Below, one piece after another: positions 52,345-62,426 of a DNA stretch of 64,000 nt (its first letter is position 1; each line of letters begins with the position of its first letter). Under the pieces are notes generated by a model, which saw only the letters and a program-made list of their open reading frames with translations, ran no database searches and was not told where the DNA came from. The DNA comes from Silvania confinis. Lineage in GTDB: Bacteria > Pseudomonadota > Gammaproteobacteria > Enterobacterales > Enterobacteriaceae. Position numbers and translations under genes: made by a program. The DNA is taken from positions 496,001-560,000 of the forward strand of contig NZ_JAMGZJ010000077.1 of NCBI RefSeq assembly GCF_025564085.1, given 5' to 3'.

Positions 52345-53157
52345 TCAGTCCGCTAAAAACAGCGGGCCCATTGGCGGTTTCGGAAGGTTGAAATGATCCG
52401 GGTAATCTACCGAGACCAGATACAACCCTTCCGCTTTCGCCGTTGCTGCCGCTAGCGTTCTGTCCTTTGCTGCCAGCAACTCTGCAATCCAGCTCTCCGG
52501 CTGGTGTCCGGCGCCCACTTCCATCAGGCTGCCTACGATATTCCTGACCATATGATGTACAAAGGCATTCGCTTTGATATCGACCACCACGTATGCACCG
52601 TAACGCGTCACGTTAATGTGCATCACGTTACGCCACGGGGTGCGCGACTGGCACTGAACCGCACGAAACGAGGTAAAATCATTTTCGCCAATCAGTGCCT
52701 GGGCCGCGCGCTGCATGCGGTCCGCATCCAGCGGCGCGTAATAATGCGTCACGCCCTGGCCCAGAACCGCCGGACGAAGGCGCTGATTATAGATGATGTA
52801 GCGGTAGCGGCGCGCAGTGGCGCTGAAACGCGCGTGAAAATCATCCGGCACATCTTTGACCCAACGCACCGCAATGTCACCAGGCAAATTCGCATTTACG
52901 CCCAGCGTCCAGGCCGCATCTTTACGCACGGCGGTGGTGGTGAAATGCACAACCTGTCCGGTGCCATGGACACCGGCATCGGTACGACCGGCGCAGAGCA
53001 CGCCGATCGGTTCGTTCGCCACCTGAGAGAGCGCTTTTTCCAGCTTTTCCTGGACGCTACGCACTTCATTCTGGCGCTGCCAGCCATAATATTTACTGCC
53101 GTCGTATTCAATCCCGAGGGCAATCTTATGCACGGGCAGTTGTTCCACGTCGGACAT
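52345..53157 (-). CDS. truA: tRNA pseudouridine(38-40) synthase TruA
   Basis: Modifies uridines 38, 39 and 40 in the anticodon stem of many tRNAs. It has 270 residues, and the catalytic aspartate is D60 in [15 protein letters not shown]. The ATG overlaps the usg stop by one base (TAATG), so its translation is coupled to usg, as in E. coli. Confidence 0.98.
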   Translation of the reverse strand: MSDVEQLPVHKIALGIEYDGSKYYGWQRQNEVRSVQEKLEKALSQVANEPIGVLCAGRTDAGVHGTGQVVHFTTTAVRKDAAWTLGVNANLPGDIAVRWVKDVPDDFHARFSATARRYRYIIYNQRLRPAVLGQGVTHYYAPLDADRMQRAAQALIGENDFTSFRAVQCQSRTPWRNVMHINVTRYGAYVVVDIKANAFVHHMVRNIVGSLMEVGAGHQPESWIAELLAAKDRTLAAATAKAEGLYLVSVDYPDHFNLPKPPMGPLFLAD

Positions 53158-54170
53158 TAGTACAGGTACTCCTGCACCAGCTTCTCAGCAATTTTTACCG
53201 CCATCAGCGCGCCGCCGAAACGAACGTTGTCAGCCACTGACCAGAACTGGACCTGCTCCGGCATGCCGTAATCGTTACGCACGCAGCCGATGGAAAGCTG
53301 AGTATTACCCGTTGCGTCGCCAACCTGGGTCGGGAATTCACGCTCTTCTGACAGCACAATGTCCTCGCCACGCAAGAAGGCGTCGCGCGCTTCTTCTGCC
53401 GCCAGCGGACGCATCGCTTCAAAATTCACCATCTGCGCGTGGCCGTAAAAGACCGGCGACTGCACGCAGCTTGCGGAGATCATCAGCCCTTCGTCCTGCA
53501 GGATCTTGCGCACCTGATCGACGATACGGCGCTCTTCGCGCACGCTGCCTTCGCGATCCGGCAGCAGCGGCAGCATGTTGAACGCCAGCTGACGGCCAAA
53601 GAAGTCCTCTTCGTCAACCGAAATACCGTTCAGCAGCTTCGCGCTCTGCCCTGCCAACGCATCCACCGCTTTTTTACCGTGGGCAGAGGCTGACAGCAGG
53701 CTGGTGACGCTGATGCGGGAGAGTCCGCCGTCATCGATCAGCGGCTTCAGCGCAACCAGCAGCTGGCTGGTCAGGCTGTCCGGGACAGCGATGATGTTGC
53801 GGTTACGGTAATCGGCCAGCACGAACGGGTTAACGTCTGGCACAACCAGCGGCACGTCCGGCTCAAGAGCAAACAGGCCGCTTAAATCGATCACCAGACA
53901 ACCCGCGTTGGTGGCTTCTTCAATATAGGTGGCCGAGGCTTCAGCTCCGGCAGCGAAAAAGGCCAGCTGCGCCTGCGTCCAGTCGAACGCAGCGGCATCC
54001 TGAACCCTTATGGATTTGCCTTCATACCGCAGATGTTCACCGGCACTCTCGTTCCGTGCCAGGGCATAAATATCCCCCACCGGAAACTGACGCTCAGCAA
54101 GAGTTTCGAGCAGGGCTTCGCCCACGGCGCCCGTAGCGCCCAGTATGGCAATGTTCCAGCCTTCAGACAT
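53157..54170 (-). CDS. usg: Usg, aspartate-semialdehyde dehydrogenase-like protein
   Basis: 337-residue homolog of aspartate-semialdehyde dehydrogenase with the N-terminal Rossmann motif [15 protein letters not shown]. The position of the catalytic cysteine in true enzymes (PNCST-type) is here S132 in VPDSLTSQ, as in E. coli Usg. Dehydrogenase activity by the usual mechanism is therefore unlikely. It lies between pdxB and truA, and its role is unknown. Confidence 0.94.
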   Translation of the reverse strand: MSEGWNIAILGATGAVGEALLETLAERQFPVGDIYALARNESAGEHLRYEGKSIRVQDAAAFDWTQAQLAFFAAGAEASATYIEEATNAGCLVIDLSGLFALEPDVPLVVPDVNPFVLADYRNRNIIAVPDSLTSQLLVALKPLIDDGGLSRISVTSLLSASAHGKKAVDALAGQSAKLLNGISVDEEDFFGRQLAFNMLPLLPDREGSVREERRIVDQVRKILQDEGLMISASCVQSPVFYGHAQMVNFEAMRPLAAEEARDAFLRGEDIVLSEEREFPTQVGDATGNTQLSIGCVRNDYGMPEQVQFWSVADNVRFGGALMAVKIAEKLVQEYLY

Positions 54171-54199
54171 GGTGGTTTACTCCAGAAATAAATAAGCGT

Positions 54200-54222
54200 C
54201 CCCGGCGGATTATCCGCCAGGG
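54200..54222 (-). other. Stem-loop between pdxB and usg
   Basis: Minus strand GGCGGA, loop TAA, TCCGCC, extended by CCC and GGGG on the outside with one unpaired base. There is no T-run. It lies 16 bases after the pdxB stop and may tune mRNA levels between the two genes. Confidence 0.55.
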
Positions 54223-54237
54223 AGCATTAAGAAGACC

Positions 54238-55374
54238 TTAACGAACCGGGTGATGAACGGCGTTGAAACCCAGCTTATGCAGTAATGATGCCGCGTCAGC
54301 GTCATCACAGATCACATACAGGGAGGACCATTCGCGGCGCTCAAGATAGTGCTTACGCAGTTTGTCGAATTCACCGGGTTTACCCGCCGCTTTTCGCAGC
54401 AGCGCGTCGTCGCGGCGCACATCATACACTAAATGCACCAGCCGTTTCAGCGAAGACTGATCGAGCGGGCCGTGCAGCGTAATGCGGCCAAAATCCGGGG
54501 TCGGCAGCAGAGTATCCAGCGCCACCTGCTGAGACTTGCCAATAAAGGTGCTGTAAGCCTCGAACACCTGGGTGGTGCCGCGCGCTTTGCCTTCCAGCGT
54601 GTAGCCCGCGATATGCGCCGTGCCGATATCGACTTTATCCAACAGCGCGACGTTAAGATCCGGCTCGGGCTCCCAGACGTCGAGCACCACGCTCAGATCC
54701 TGCCCGGACTCCAGGCGCTGGAACAGCGCAGCATTGTCGACCACCGGGCCGCGGCAGGCGTTGATCAAAATGGTGCCCGGCTTCAGGCGATTAATCAGCG
54801 CGTCATCGGCCAGATGCAGGGATTTATACGGCCCGTCTTTGAACAATGGCGTGTGGAACGTCAGCACATCGCACTCGGCCACCAGCTGGTCAAGTGTACT
54901 GAAATCGCCCTCGTCGCCGCGGTCAGCGCGCGGGGGATCGCACAGCAGCGTGCGAATGCCTAACGCCTCAAGGCGCTTTTGCAGACGACCGCCGACGTTA
55001 CCGACGCCGATAATTCCCACAGTGCGATCGGCAAGCGCAAACCCGTCGCGCTCGGCCAGCATCAATAATGATGAGAAAACATACTCGACAACCGCGATGG
55101 CGTTACAGCCCGGTGCGGCAGAAAAACCAATCCCCGCCTGCTGTAGCCATGCGTCATCCACATGATCGGTTCCTGCGGTAGCGGTGCCGACAAACTTCAC
55201 CGCTTTGCCCGCCAGCAGCGCTTCATTCACTTTGGTCACGGAGCGCACCATCAGCGCGTCGGCATCATCCAGCTCGTCAAGCGGAATCGGGCGGCCAGGG
55301 ACAGCCTTAACCTCACCCAGGCGGCTAAACAGCTCACGGGCGTAAGGCATATTTTCATCAACGAGGATTTTCAC
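54238..55374 (-). CDS. pdxB: Erythronate-4-phosphate dehydrogenase PdxB
   Basis: Second step of pyridoxal phosphate synthesis, oxidising 4-phosphoerythronate. A D-2-hydroxyacid dehydrogenase of 378 residues. The NAD motif is [12 protein letters not shown] (about 120-131), and the catalytic set R208, E237 and H254 is at the same positions as in E. coli. A C-terminal dimerisation domain (from about 290) is specific to PdxB. It is divergent from flk across 114 bases. Confidence 0.97.
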   Translation of the reverse strand: MKILVDENMPYARELFSRLGEVKAVPGRPIPLDELDDADALMVRSVTKVNEALLAGKAVKFVGTATAGTDHVDDAWLQQAGIGFSAAPGCNAIAVVEYVFSSLLMLAERDGFALADRTVGIIGVGNVGGRLQKRLEALGIRTLLCDPPRADRGDEGDFSTLDQLVAECDVLTFHTPLFKDGPYKSLHLADDALINRLKPGTILINACRGPVVDNAALFQRLESGQDLSVVLDVWEPEPDLNVALLDKVDIGTAHIAGYTLEGKARGTTQVFEAYSTFIGKSQQVALDTLLPTPDFGRITLHGPLDQSSLKRLVHLVYDVRRDDALLRKAAGKPGEFDKLRKHYLERREWSSLYVICDDADAASLLHKLGFNAVHHPVR

Positions 55375-55488
55375 GACTGAGTACCTGTTTGAGAGGAAGA
55401 AAACCTGCCAAGTGTGCCATAATCTGGCCGCCAGGCATATATGTAACCTGGTTTGCGATGAGTAACGACTTTAAGGATTTTTTTAACG

Positions 55489-56493
55489 ATGCAGCCCATT
55501 TCAGGTACGCCGCCGCGCCCTCCGGGTGACGGCCCCGCCACGTCCAGTGTTGCTGGCGAACAGCCCCTATCCTCGCAGCAGCGTACCGTGCTGGAGCGCC
55601 TGATTACCCGGCTGATCGCCCTGACATCGCAGCAAAATGCGGAGGTATGGGCCGGGGTTAAACACGACCTGGGGTTGAAGAGTGATGCGCCTTTCCTGTC
55701 GCGCCACTTCCCTGCGGCAGAGCAGAACCTGAACCAGCGCCTGAGCACTGCCCAGCAGAATCACACCACCCGACAGATTGTCTCCCAATTGACGGAGCTC
55801 CTGAGCCAGGGCAATAACCGCCAGGCAGTCAGCGATTTTATTCGTCAGCAGTATGGGCAGACCGCGCTGAGCCAGTTGACACCTGACCAGCTCAGGAACG
55901 TGCTGACGCTGATGCAGAATAATCAGCTGTCAATTCCGCAGCCACAGCAGCGCCCGGCAACTGAACGCCCATTGCTGCCTGCCGAGCACAACACGCTCAA
56001 GCAGATGGTGAACAAGCTTGCTGCCGCAACGGGTGAGCCGACTAAGCTTATCTGGCAATCGATGCTGGAGCTGTCAGGCGTGAAGGCTGGCGAGCTGATC
56101 CCGGCCAAACAGTTTACCCATCTTGCTACCTGGCTGCAGGCGCGACAGACGTTGAGCACCCAGAGCGCACCCACCCTGCATACATTGCAGGCTGCATTGA
56201 AACAGCCGCTGGAAGCACGGGAGTGGGACAGTATTCAGGATTATGCCCGCCAGAACTGGCAGGCGACGCCGCAGACAGTGTTGACCACCGCGCAGGTTCA
56301 GAGCCTGCTGGGAGAAATTTTCCTGCGCCGCGCCGAGCGCGAAAATGCCACGCTGGAAGTGCGCAATATCCAGCCGATTTACAGCCCGCTGTTTGCACCG
56401 GTGGTCGATTCGCTGAAATCGATGTCCGCCCGTCCAGGGCTGATGTTTGTCGCCCTGCTGGTGGTGATGCTCGTCATCTGGCTGGTTATTTAG
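55489..56493 (+). CDS. flk: Flk (RflH), flagellar regulator with C-terminal membrane anchor
   Basis: 334-residue protein that in Salmonella links flagellar hook-basal body assembly to FlgM secretion and translation. The N-terminus is Pro/Gly-rich (MQPISGTPPRPPGDGP). The middle is Gln-rich and helical. The C-terminus ends in one hydrophobic helix (GLMFVALLVVMLVIWLVI, about 317-334), a tail anchor. E. coli Flk has 331 residues. The ATG at 55489 is preceded by AAGGA at some distance. Along with cheV and lrhA it is one of three motility-linked genes in the window. Confidence 0.93.
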   Translation: MQPISGTPPRPPGDGPATSSVAGEQPLSSQQRTVLERLITRLIALTSQQNAEVWAGVKHDLGLKSDAPFLSRHFPAAEQNLNQRLSTAQQNHTTRQIVSQLTELLSQGNNRQAVSDFIRQQYGQTALSQLTPDQLRNVLTLMQNNQLSIPQPQQRPATERPLLPAEHNTLKQMVNKLAAATGEPTKLIWQSMLELSGVKAGELIPAKQFTHLATWLQARQTLSTQSAPTLHTLQAALKQPLEAREWDSIQDYARQNWQATPQTVLTTAQVQSLLGEIFLRRAERENATLEVRNIQPIYSPLFAPVVDSLKSMSARPGLMFVALLVVMLVIWLVI

Positions 56494-56497
56494 CCAA

Positions 56498-56528
56498 CAA
56501 AAAGGGAGCCATCAGGCTCCCTTTTTTT
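56498..56528 (+). terminator. Terminator between flk and fabB
   Basis: AAAAAGGGAGCC, loop ATCA, GGCTCCCTTTTTTT, five bases after the flk stop. It serves the convergent pair flk and fabB from both sides. Confidence 0.92.
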
Positions 56529-56543
56529 CATCCGGCGTAAAAA

Positions 56544-57761
56544 TTACGCGTTCAGCTTACGCATGACCAGCGTGGCGTTGGTGCCGCCGAAGCCGAAGCT
56601 GTTGGACATGACGGTGGTCAGTTCACGCTCGGTTGGCTCGGTGACGATGTTCAGGCCAGCAGCCTGCTCGTCCAGCTCTTCAACGTTGATGCTTGGGGCA
56701 ATAAAGCCGTGCTCCAGCATCAGCAGCGAGTAGATGGCTTCCTGTACGCCAGCGGCGCCCAGTGAGTGACCGGTCATGGCTTTGGTCGCAGAAATAGCCG
56801 GGCTGTTGTCGCCGAATACTTCGCGGATCGCACCCAACTCTTTCACGTCGCCTACCGGAGTAGACGTACCGTGGGAGTTCAGGTAGTCGATTGGGGTATC
56901 AAGGCCATGCATCGCCATCTTCATGCAGCGCACTGCGCCTTCACCTGATGGAGCAACCATGTCTGCGCCGTCGGAGGTTGCACCGTAGCCAACGATCTCA
57001 GCATAGATGTGCGCGCCACGGGCCAGAGCGTGTTCCAGCTCTTCAACCACCACCATACCGCCGCCGCCTGCGATGATAAAACCGTCGCGTTTGGAGTCAT
57101 AGGTACGGGAGGCTTTTTCCGGGGTTTCGTTATATTTGGTGGACAGTGCGCCCATCGCGTCAAATTCACAGGCCATTTCCCAGCCCAGCTCTTCGCCGCC
57201 GCCAGCAAACACGATGTCCTGTTTGCCCAGCTGAATCTGCTCAACAGCGTTACCGATACAGTGTGCAGAGGTCGCACACGCGGAACTGATGGAGTAGTTT
57301 ACGCCGTGGATTTTGAACGGCGTCGCGAGGCACGCGGATACCGCAGAACCCATCGCTTTGGTTACAACGTACGGGCCGACTGCTTTCAGGCCGCGCGGGC
57401 TACGCATGGCGTCCGCACCGAAGACCTGGGCTTTAGACGAACCGCCGGAGCCTGCAATCAGACCCACACGTGGGTTGTTCTGATAAACTTCTTCGCTCAG
57501 ACCAGCATCAGCAATAGCTTCCTGCATGGAGAGATAGGCGTAAATGGAGGCATCGTTCATGAAACGGACCACTTTGCGATCAATCAGACCGGTGGTGTCC
57601 AGTTTGACGTTGCCCCATACGTGGCTACGCATACCAGAATCCAGAAACTCCTGAGAGAAGGTGATCCCCGAGCGTCCTTCACGCAGAGATGCCAGGACTT
57701 CCTGCTGGTTGTTACCGATGCTGGAAACGATGCCCAGGCCAGTAATCACTGCACGTTTCAT
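56544..57761 (-). CDS. fabB: 3-oxoacyl-ACP synthase I FabB
   Basis: Condensing enzyme essential for unsaturated fatty acid synthesis. 405 residues of the thiolase fold. The active-site cysteine is C162 in [10 protein letters not shown], with histidines in [11 protein letters not shown] and [11 protein letters not shown]. The loop [10 protein letters not shown] is one residue shorter than the E. coli GSGGGSPRFQV, which shifts numbering by one. The upstream promoter contains a FabR operator. E. coli fabB is repressed by FabR and activated by FadR. Confidence 0.97.
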   Translation of the reverse strand: MKRAVITGLGIVSSIGNNQQEVLASLREGRSGITFSQEFLDSGMRSHVWGNVKLDTTGLIDRKVVRFMNDASIYAYLSMQEAIADAGLSEEVYQNNPRVGLIAGSGGSSKAQVFGADAMRSPRGLKAVGPYVVTKAMGSAVSACLATPFKIHGVNYSISSACATSAHCIGNAVEQIQLGKQDIVFAGGGEELGWEMACEFDAMGALSTKYNETPEKASRTYDSKRDGFIIAGGGGMVVVEELEHALARGAHIYAEIVGYGATSDGADMVAPSGEGAVRCMKMAMHGLDTPIDYLNSHGTSTPVGDVKELGAIREVFGDNSPAISATKAMTGHSLGAAGVQEAIYSLLMLEHGFIAPSINVEELDEQAAGLNIVTEPTERELTTVMSNSFGFGGTNATLVMRKLNA

Positions 57762-57802
57762 TCAATACCTCTGTAAGTCGCACTATGTAAGTTTCGAGTG
57801 GC

Positions 57803-57831
57803 ACAATAGCGTACACTTGTACGCCGAACAA
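57803..57831 (-). promoter_or_regulatory. fabB promoter with FabR operator in the spacer
   Basis: Minus strand -35 TTGTTC (57826-57831) and -10 TATTGT (57803-57808) are 17 bases apart. The spacer holds the perfect palindrome GCGTACA, AG, TGTACGC (57809-57824), which matches the FabR site type AGCGTACA-NN-TGTACGC. FabR bound here would compete directly with RNA polymerase. Confidence 0.87.
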
Positions 57832-57917
57832 GTCCGATCAGCAATTTCTGCGGAAATTTGCACCAGCAGACGGACATCGTTAAGATCGCGGCACAGCCTG
57901 TCAGACGAGTAACTTAC

Positions 57918-59921
57918 GTGAAACATAACGCCATACAACCTGCCAACCTTGAATTCAACGCTGAGGGTACACCTGTTTCCCGAGATTTTGATGATGTCTA
58001 CTTCTCTAATGATAATGGACTGGAAGAGACCCGTTATGTGTTCCTCGATGGAAACCAGTTAAATTCCCGTTTCCCCACCCATCCCCGCAGTTTGTTGGTG
58101 GTGGCGGAGAGCGGTTTTGGCACCGGTTTAAACTTTCTGACCCTCTGGCAGGCCTTCGACTGTTTTTGTCGCGAACACCCTGAGGCTACGCTGCAAAGAT
58201 TACATTTCATCAGTTTTGAAAAATTTCCGCTGGCCGCTGACGATTTGCGTCTGGCACACCAGCACTGGCCAGAACTGGCCCCATGGGCTGCGCAACTGCA
58301 GGACCAGTGGCCGCTGCCGCTGGCGGGCTGTCATCGCCTGCTGCTGGACGAGGGACGCGTTACCCTCGATTTATGGCTCGGTGATATCAACGACCTGACC
58401 GACCAACTGGATGATTCCCTGAACCAGCAGGTCGATGCCTGGTTCCTCGACGGCTTTGCGCCCGCCAAAAACCCGGAGATGTGGAGCGCGAATCTGTTTG
58501 CCGCGATGGCCCGGCTCGCGCGGCCTGGCGCCACACTTGCCACCTTTACCTGCGCCGGTTTCGTGCGCCGTGGTTTGCAGGAAGCCGGTTTCACGGTGAA
58601 AAAAACCAAAGGCTTTGGCCGCAAGCGCGAAATGCTCGTCGGGGTAATGGAACAGGATCTGCCCTCTCCTGCCCGTACGCCGTGGTTTGCGCGCCCCGCC
58701 AGCGATGTGCGCGAAACGGCCATTATCGGCGGCGGGATCGCCAGCGCCCTGCTTTCGCTGGCGCTGCTGCGCCGCGGCTGGCAGGTAACGCTCTACTGCG
58801 CCGACGAAGCGCCTGCGGCGGGAGCCTCCGGCAATCGCCAGGGCGCGCTCTATCCGCTGCTGAGCGCCCAGGATGCGGCCCTGAGCCAATTTTTCCCAGC
58901 CGCGTTTACCTTTGCCCGTCGCCTGTACGATGCCCTGCCGGTAGCGTTTGATAATGCCTGGTGCGGCGTCACCCAGCTTGGCTGGGACGAGAAGAGCCAG
59001 CACAAAATTAACCAGATGCTGTTGCTGGGCCTGCCGGAGCAGATTGCCGTGGAGGTGAATGCAGAGCAGGTCGCAGACAGCATCGGGGTCGATACCGGCT
59101 GCGGCGGGATCCAGTATCCGCTCGGCGGCTGGCTGTGCCCGGCAGAGCTGACCGCCGCGGCCATCGCGCTGGCCCAGTCGCGCGGAGCAACGGTGCACTA
59201 TGGTCGCCAGCTTGAATCATTGGATCGCAGCGAGGCGCAATGGACGCTGCAGTTTAGCGACGGTTCGCAGGCCCAACACGCCAGCGTGGTTCTGGCGAAC
59301 GGACATCGCATCAGCCAGTTTAGCCAAACGGCGCACCTGCCGGTCTACCCGGTGGGCGGCCAGGTCAGCCATGTTCCGGCCGCCCCGCAGTTGAGCCAGC
59401 TTCGCCAGGTGCTGTGTTACGACGGCTATCTGACGCCACAAAACCCGACCAACGGCCATCACTGTATTGGCGCGAGCTACCATCGCGGGCAGACGGATGC
59501 GCAGTACAGCGAGGACGATCAGCAGCAAAATCGCCAGCGATTGCTAAACTGCCTGCCGCAGGCGGAGTGGGCAAAAGAGGTGGATGTCAGCGCGGGAGAA
59601 GCCCGCAACGGCATTCGCTGCGCCACCCGCGATCATCTGCCGATGACCGGCGCGGTGCCGGATTATGAGGCAACGCTGACGGCGTATCAGGACCTGGTGA
59701 ACAACCGGGAGCAGGCGGTGAGCGCGCCGGTGTACCCGAATCTGTTTATGCTGGGTGGACTGGGCTCGCGTGGACTGTGTTCGGCGCCTTTGACCGCCGA
59801 GATCCTCGCCGCGCAAATGAGCCATGAACCGATCCCGCTGGATCGTAACACGCTGGCCGGGCTGAACCCGAATCGACTATGGGTGAGGAAGTTGTTGAAA
59901 GGGAAACAGGTCAAACCTTAG
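57918..59921 (+). CDS. mnmC: Bifunctional tRNA mnm5s2U methyltransferase/FAD oxidoreductase MnmC (GTG start)
   Basis: Completes the 5-methylaminomethyl-2-thiouridine modification at tRNA wobble position 34. 667 residues from the GTG at 57918 (then [12 protein letters not shown]), one less than E. coli. The N-terminal SAM-dependent methyltransferase (about 1-240) has [14 protein letters not shown] and [12 protein letters not shown]. The C-terminal FAD domain (from about 265) has the dinucleotide motif [15 protein letters not shown]. Upstream in-frame codons from 57858 overlap the fabB promoter and lack support. The ribosome site is weak (GACGAG). Confidence 0.95.
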   Translation: MKHNAIQPANLEFNAEGTPVSRDFDDVYFSNDNGLEETRYVFLDGNQLNSRFPTHPRSLLVVAESGFGTGLNFLTLWQAFDCFCREHPEATLQRLHFISFEKFPLAADDLRLAHQHWPELAPWAAQLQDQWPLPLAGCHRLLLDEGRVTLDLWLGDINDLTDQLDDSLNQQVDAWFLDGFAPAKNPEMWSANLFAAMARLARPGATLATFTCAGFVRRGLQEAGFTVKKTKGFGRKREMLVGVMEQDLPSPARTPWFARPASDVRETAIIGGGIASALLSLALLRRGWQVTLYCADEAPAAGASGNRQGALYPLLSAQDAALSQFFPAAFTFARRLYDALPVAFDNAWCGVTQLGWDEKSQHKINQMLLLGLPEQIAVEVNAEQVADSIGVDTGCGGIQYPLGGWLCPAELTAAAIALAQSRGATVHYGRQLESLDRSEAQWTLQFSDGSQAQHASVVLANGHRISQFSQTAHLPVYPVGGQVSHVPAAPQLSQLRQVLCYDGYLTPQNPTNGHHCIGASYHRGQTDAQYSEDDQQQNRQRLLNCLPQAEWAKEVDVSAGEARNGIRCATRDHLPMTGAVPDYEATLTAYQDLVNNREQAVSAPVYPNLFMLGGLGSRGLCSAPLTAEILAAQMSHEPIPLDRNTLAGLNPNRLWVRKLLKGKQVKP

Positions 59922-59946
59922 GCCCGGTAGCGTAGCGCCACCGGGC
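59922..59946. repeat. REP-type palindrome between mnmC and yfcL
   Basis: GCCCGGT, AGCGTAGCGCC, ACCGGGC: a REP unit directly after the mnmC stop (59919-59921) at a convergent junction with yfcL. Confidence 0.82.
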
Positions 59947-59954
59947 ATAACAGG

Positions 59955-60233
59955 TTATTTCAGCTTAGCCTGCTGGAACAGCGTATCCCACATGCCCAGC
60001 ACTAAGGTCTGGTCGCGCGGGGAAAGCTCACCGGCCTGGATCGCTTTTTCCAGGCTGCGGGTCACTTCGATATGAACGGCTTCAGGCGAGTGGTCGTCTC
60101 CGGCTTCCAGCTCGGCAACGGCCACCGTCAGGTGACCACGCAGATAACCGCTGGCAAACAGTTCATCGTCACTGGCGTGTTCCACCATGTCATCAATTAA
60201 CGCCAGAATGCGTGATTCAAATTCTGCGATCAT
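59955..60233 (-). CDS. yfcL: YfcL family protein
   Basis: 92-residue acidic, helical protein with the E. coli length; function unknown. No catalytic motif is visible ([23 protein letters not shown] opens the protein). It lies nine bases after epmC, so it is probably co-transcribed with epmC, yfcA and mepA, although its role there is not known. Confidence 0.9.
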   Translation of the reverse strand: MIAEFESRILALIDDMVEHASDDELFASGYLRGHLTVAVAELEAGDDHSPEAVHIEVTRSLEKAIQAGELSPRDQTLVLGMWDTLFQQAKLK

Positions 60234-60242
60234 CTTCTTTCC

Positions 60243-60791
60243 TCAATTAAGATCTTCCGGCCACGGGAAGTGTTCCGCCGTGATGTCCGGGGTGTGGTAA
60301 TACTGCTGTAGCGCGCGCATAAAGCGCGCCGGGCGTTCCGGGATGCCCTTCTCGAGATAATCCATCACCTGAGCATGGACGCGGCGCTGAAACACAATAC
60401 GATCTGGCTCGCAGTCCCCTTCAAGATTGTCGCAGCTGACGTTGAACGGATAACCCGCCGCCACGCAAAACAGCCAGTCAAAGGCCTGCGGCTTGACTTC
60501 AACATCTTCGAACTGCCCCTGGGTTGCCGCGTCGCGGCCATCCGGGCAGTACCAGTAGCCAAAGTCCACCAACTCGCGACGCGCTTTCCCGGCGATGCAC
60601 CAGTGGGAAATCTCGTGCAGCGCGCTGGCGTAGTAACCGTGCGCAAAGACGATCCGGTGATACGGCGTATCGGCATCCGCTGGAAGATAGATCGGTTCGT
60701 CGTCACCTTTAATCAGACGGGTATTAAAATCGTCGGCAAAACAGCCGTCGAAAACCGCAATCAGCTGCTCGTATTTATGCGTACTGTTCAT
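60243..60791 (-). CDS. epmC: Elongation factor P hydroxylase EpmC (YfcM)
   Basis: Hydroxylates the lysylated lysine of elongation factor P, the last step after EpmA and EpmB. 182 residues, the E. coli length. An HExxH-type motif is visible at H59-E60 and H63 (ALHEISHWCIAGKARR), which probably supplies metal ligands. The start at 60791 shares its base with the yfcA stop. EpmA and EpmB genes are not in this window. Confidence 0.93.
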   Translation of the reverse strand: MNSTHKYEQLIAVFDGCFADDFNTRLIKGDDEPIYLPADADTPYHRIVFAHGYYASALHEISHWCIAGKARRELVDFGYWYCPDGRDAATQGQFEDVEVKPQAFDWLFCVAAGYPFNVSCDNLEGDCEPDRIVFQRRVHAQVMDYLEKGIPERPARFMRALQQYYHTPDITAEHFPWPEDLN

Positions 60792-61600
60792 TAGTTCATC
60801 CCCAACCAGTGGAGGATCTCCTGTCCGTGGCTGTCATAAAGAAGTTTGGCACTCATCACCGCCGAGACAATCACAATCATCGGACGGATAAGCTGTTGCC
60901 CTTTGCTTAACACCAGGCGCGAGCCCATTCGCGCGCCCATAAACTGTCCGGCCATCATCACGAAACCGGTCGCCCAAATCACCTTGCCGCCGATGATAAA
61001 CAGCAGCAGACCGCCGAGGTTAGAGGTGGCGTTAAGCACTTTCGCGTGAGCGGTGGATTTGGCGAGGTTAAAACCGGCCAGCGTCACAAATGCCAGCGCG
61101 TAAAACGAGCCCGCGCCGGGGCCAAAAAAGCCGTCATAAAAGCCGACGCAGCCGCCCGCAATCAGGGCGAAGGGTAACCCGTGCAGGCGACGCTGACGGT
61201 CTTCTTCACCGAGTTTAGGCATCAGCAAAAAGTAGAGACCGATGCAGATCACCAGGATCGGTAAAATCTGGCGCAGGATGTCGGACTGCACGTGCTGAAC
61301 CAACAGCGCACCGGTGGTTGAGCCGATAAAGGTCATCGCAATATTGAGTTTCTGATCGGCAAGGCTCACCACTTTGCGCCGCACAAAATAGATCGATGCA
61401 GAGAGCGACCCGCCGCAGGCCTGCAGCTTGTTGGTCGCCAGCGCCTGCGCGGGCGTCATGCCAACCGCTAGCAGCGCCGGAACGGTTAACAGTCCGCCGC
61501 CACCGGCTAAGGCATCAATAAAACCGGCCAGCATGGCGATAAAGAAAAGTCCCGCCAGCAGCAGCGGTGACACCATAAACAATTCAGTAAATTGGTCCAT
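60791..61600 (-). CDS. yfcA: YfcA, TSUP (TauE/SafE) family membrane protein
   Basis: 269-residue probable transporter of the sulfite exporter TauE/SafE family, with eight or so predicted helices. The family-type repeats GFIDALAGGGGLLTVPALL (N-half) and GFYDGFFGPGAGSFYALAFV (C-half) are present. The substrate is unknown. It overlaps mepA by one base and touches epmC at its stop, so the group mepA-yfcA-epmC-yfcL is probably one transcript. Confidence 0.9.
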   Translation of the reverse strand: MDQFTELFMVSPLLLAGLFFIAMLAGFIDALAGGGGLLTVPALLAVGMTPAQALATNKLQACGGSLSASIYFVRRKVVSLADQKLNIAMTFIGSTTGALLVQHVQSDILRQILPILVICIGLYFLLMPKLGEEDRQRRLHGLPFALIAGGCVGFYDGFFGPGAGSFYALAFVTLAGFNLAKSTAHAKVLNATSNLGGLLLFIIGGKVIWATGFVMMAGQFMGARMGSRLVLSKGQQLIRPMIVIVSAVMSAKLLYDSHGQEILHWLGMN

Positions 61601-62424
61601 TACAATGCATGCTCATCCAGTAGCGCCTGGCAAGAAGGCGGCAACGGAGGCGGTGTCTTCTTCTCAGGCTTAGTCGATCCAGGTTTTGCGGGTTCAAACC
61701 AGCTCTGCAGCTCCGCGCCGCAACCATCGCCCGGCGGCGGTAACGGCTGGTCTTCGCACTCCATGCTGTTTGCCGGGCAGCGCAGACGCACGTGCATGTG
61801 CGCGCGATGCTGGAACCACGGGCGCACTTTACGCAGCCAGTCGCGATCGGTTCCGGCATCCAGGCACAGCTGCTGCTTGATGGCCGGGTTGACGAAGATC
61901 CGCGTCACGTCGTTGTCTTCTGCCGCCAGCTTAATCATGCTGGAGACGTCCCGTGACCACAGCGACGGCACCACGCGCTTGCCATCGCTGGCAACCAGGT
62001 CGAGCGCCTGCGGCTTCAGCAGCTGTGACGACGACCAGCGGGTTTTCGGCAATTGCAGGAAAATATCCACATCCAGTCCGGTCTGATGGCTGGCATGGCC
62101 GCCGTTAAAGCGCCCGCCCGCCGGCATCCCCATATCGCCAATCAGCATGGTGCCCAGCCCCAGGTTATGCACCTGCGTACCCAGACGCTGAATAAACAGC
62201 ACCAGATCCGGGTGGCCAAAGTAGCGGCGCTGATCGGTGCGCATCACCTGATAGGTGGTGGACTGCTGCGGCAGCGCCTGCGCGCCAACAATACAGCCAT
62301 TCGAGAAGGCGCCAATCGACTGGGCGCTGCCCGTGACCGGGTGAGTGATTTTCTGCCAGGGCGTTGCCGCCACTGCGGCCCCGCTGGCGAGCAGTGCCAG
62401 CAGAGCAATTGCGGTTTTTTTCAT
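61600..62424 (-). CDS. mepA: Penicillin-insensitive murein DD-endopeptidase MepA
   Basis: Periplasmic zinc endopeptidase (M74, LAS family) that cleaves cross-links in peptidoglycan. 274 residues, with a signal peptide of about 20 ([19 protein letters not shown]). Zinc and catalytic residues H110, H113 and D120 ([15 protein letters not shown]) and H206, H209, H211 (HRAHMHVR) are present. Cysteines in SNGCIVG, LCLDAG, LRCPAN, GDGCGAE and PSCQAL probably form disulfides. The ATG at 62424 lies two bases after the aroC stop. The frame stays open far upstream inside aroC, but that part is not coding. Confidence 0.96.
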   Translation of the reverse strand: MKKTAIALLALLASGAAVAATPWQKITHPVTGSAQSIGAFSNGCIVGAQALPQQSTTYQVMRTDQRRYFGHPDLVLFIQRLGTQVHNLGLGTMLIGDMGMPAGGRFNGGHASHQTGLDVDIFLQLPKTRWSSSQLLKPQALDLVASDGKRVVPSLWSRDVSSMIKLAAEDNDVTRIFVNPAIKQQLCLDAGTDRDWLRKVRPWFQHRAHMHVRLRCPANSMECEDQPLPPPGDGCGAELQSWFEPAKPGSTKPEKKTPPPLPPSCQALLDEHAL

Positions 62425-62426
62425 GG

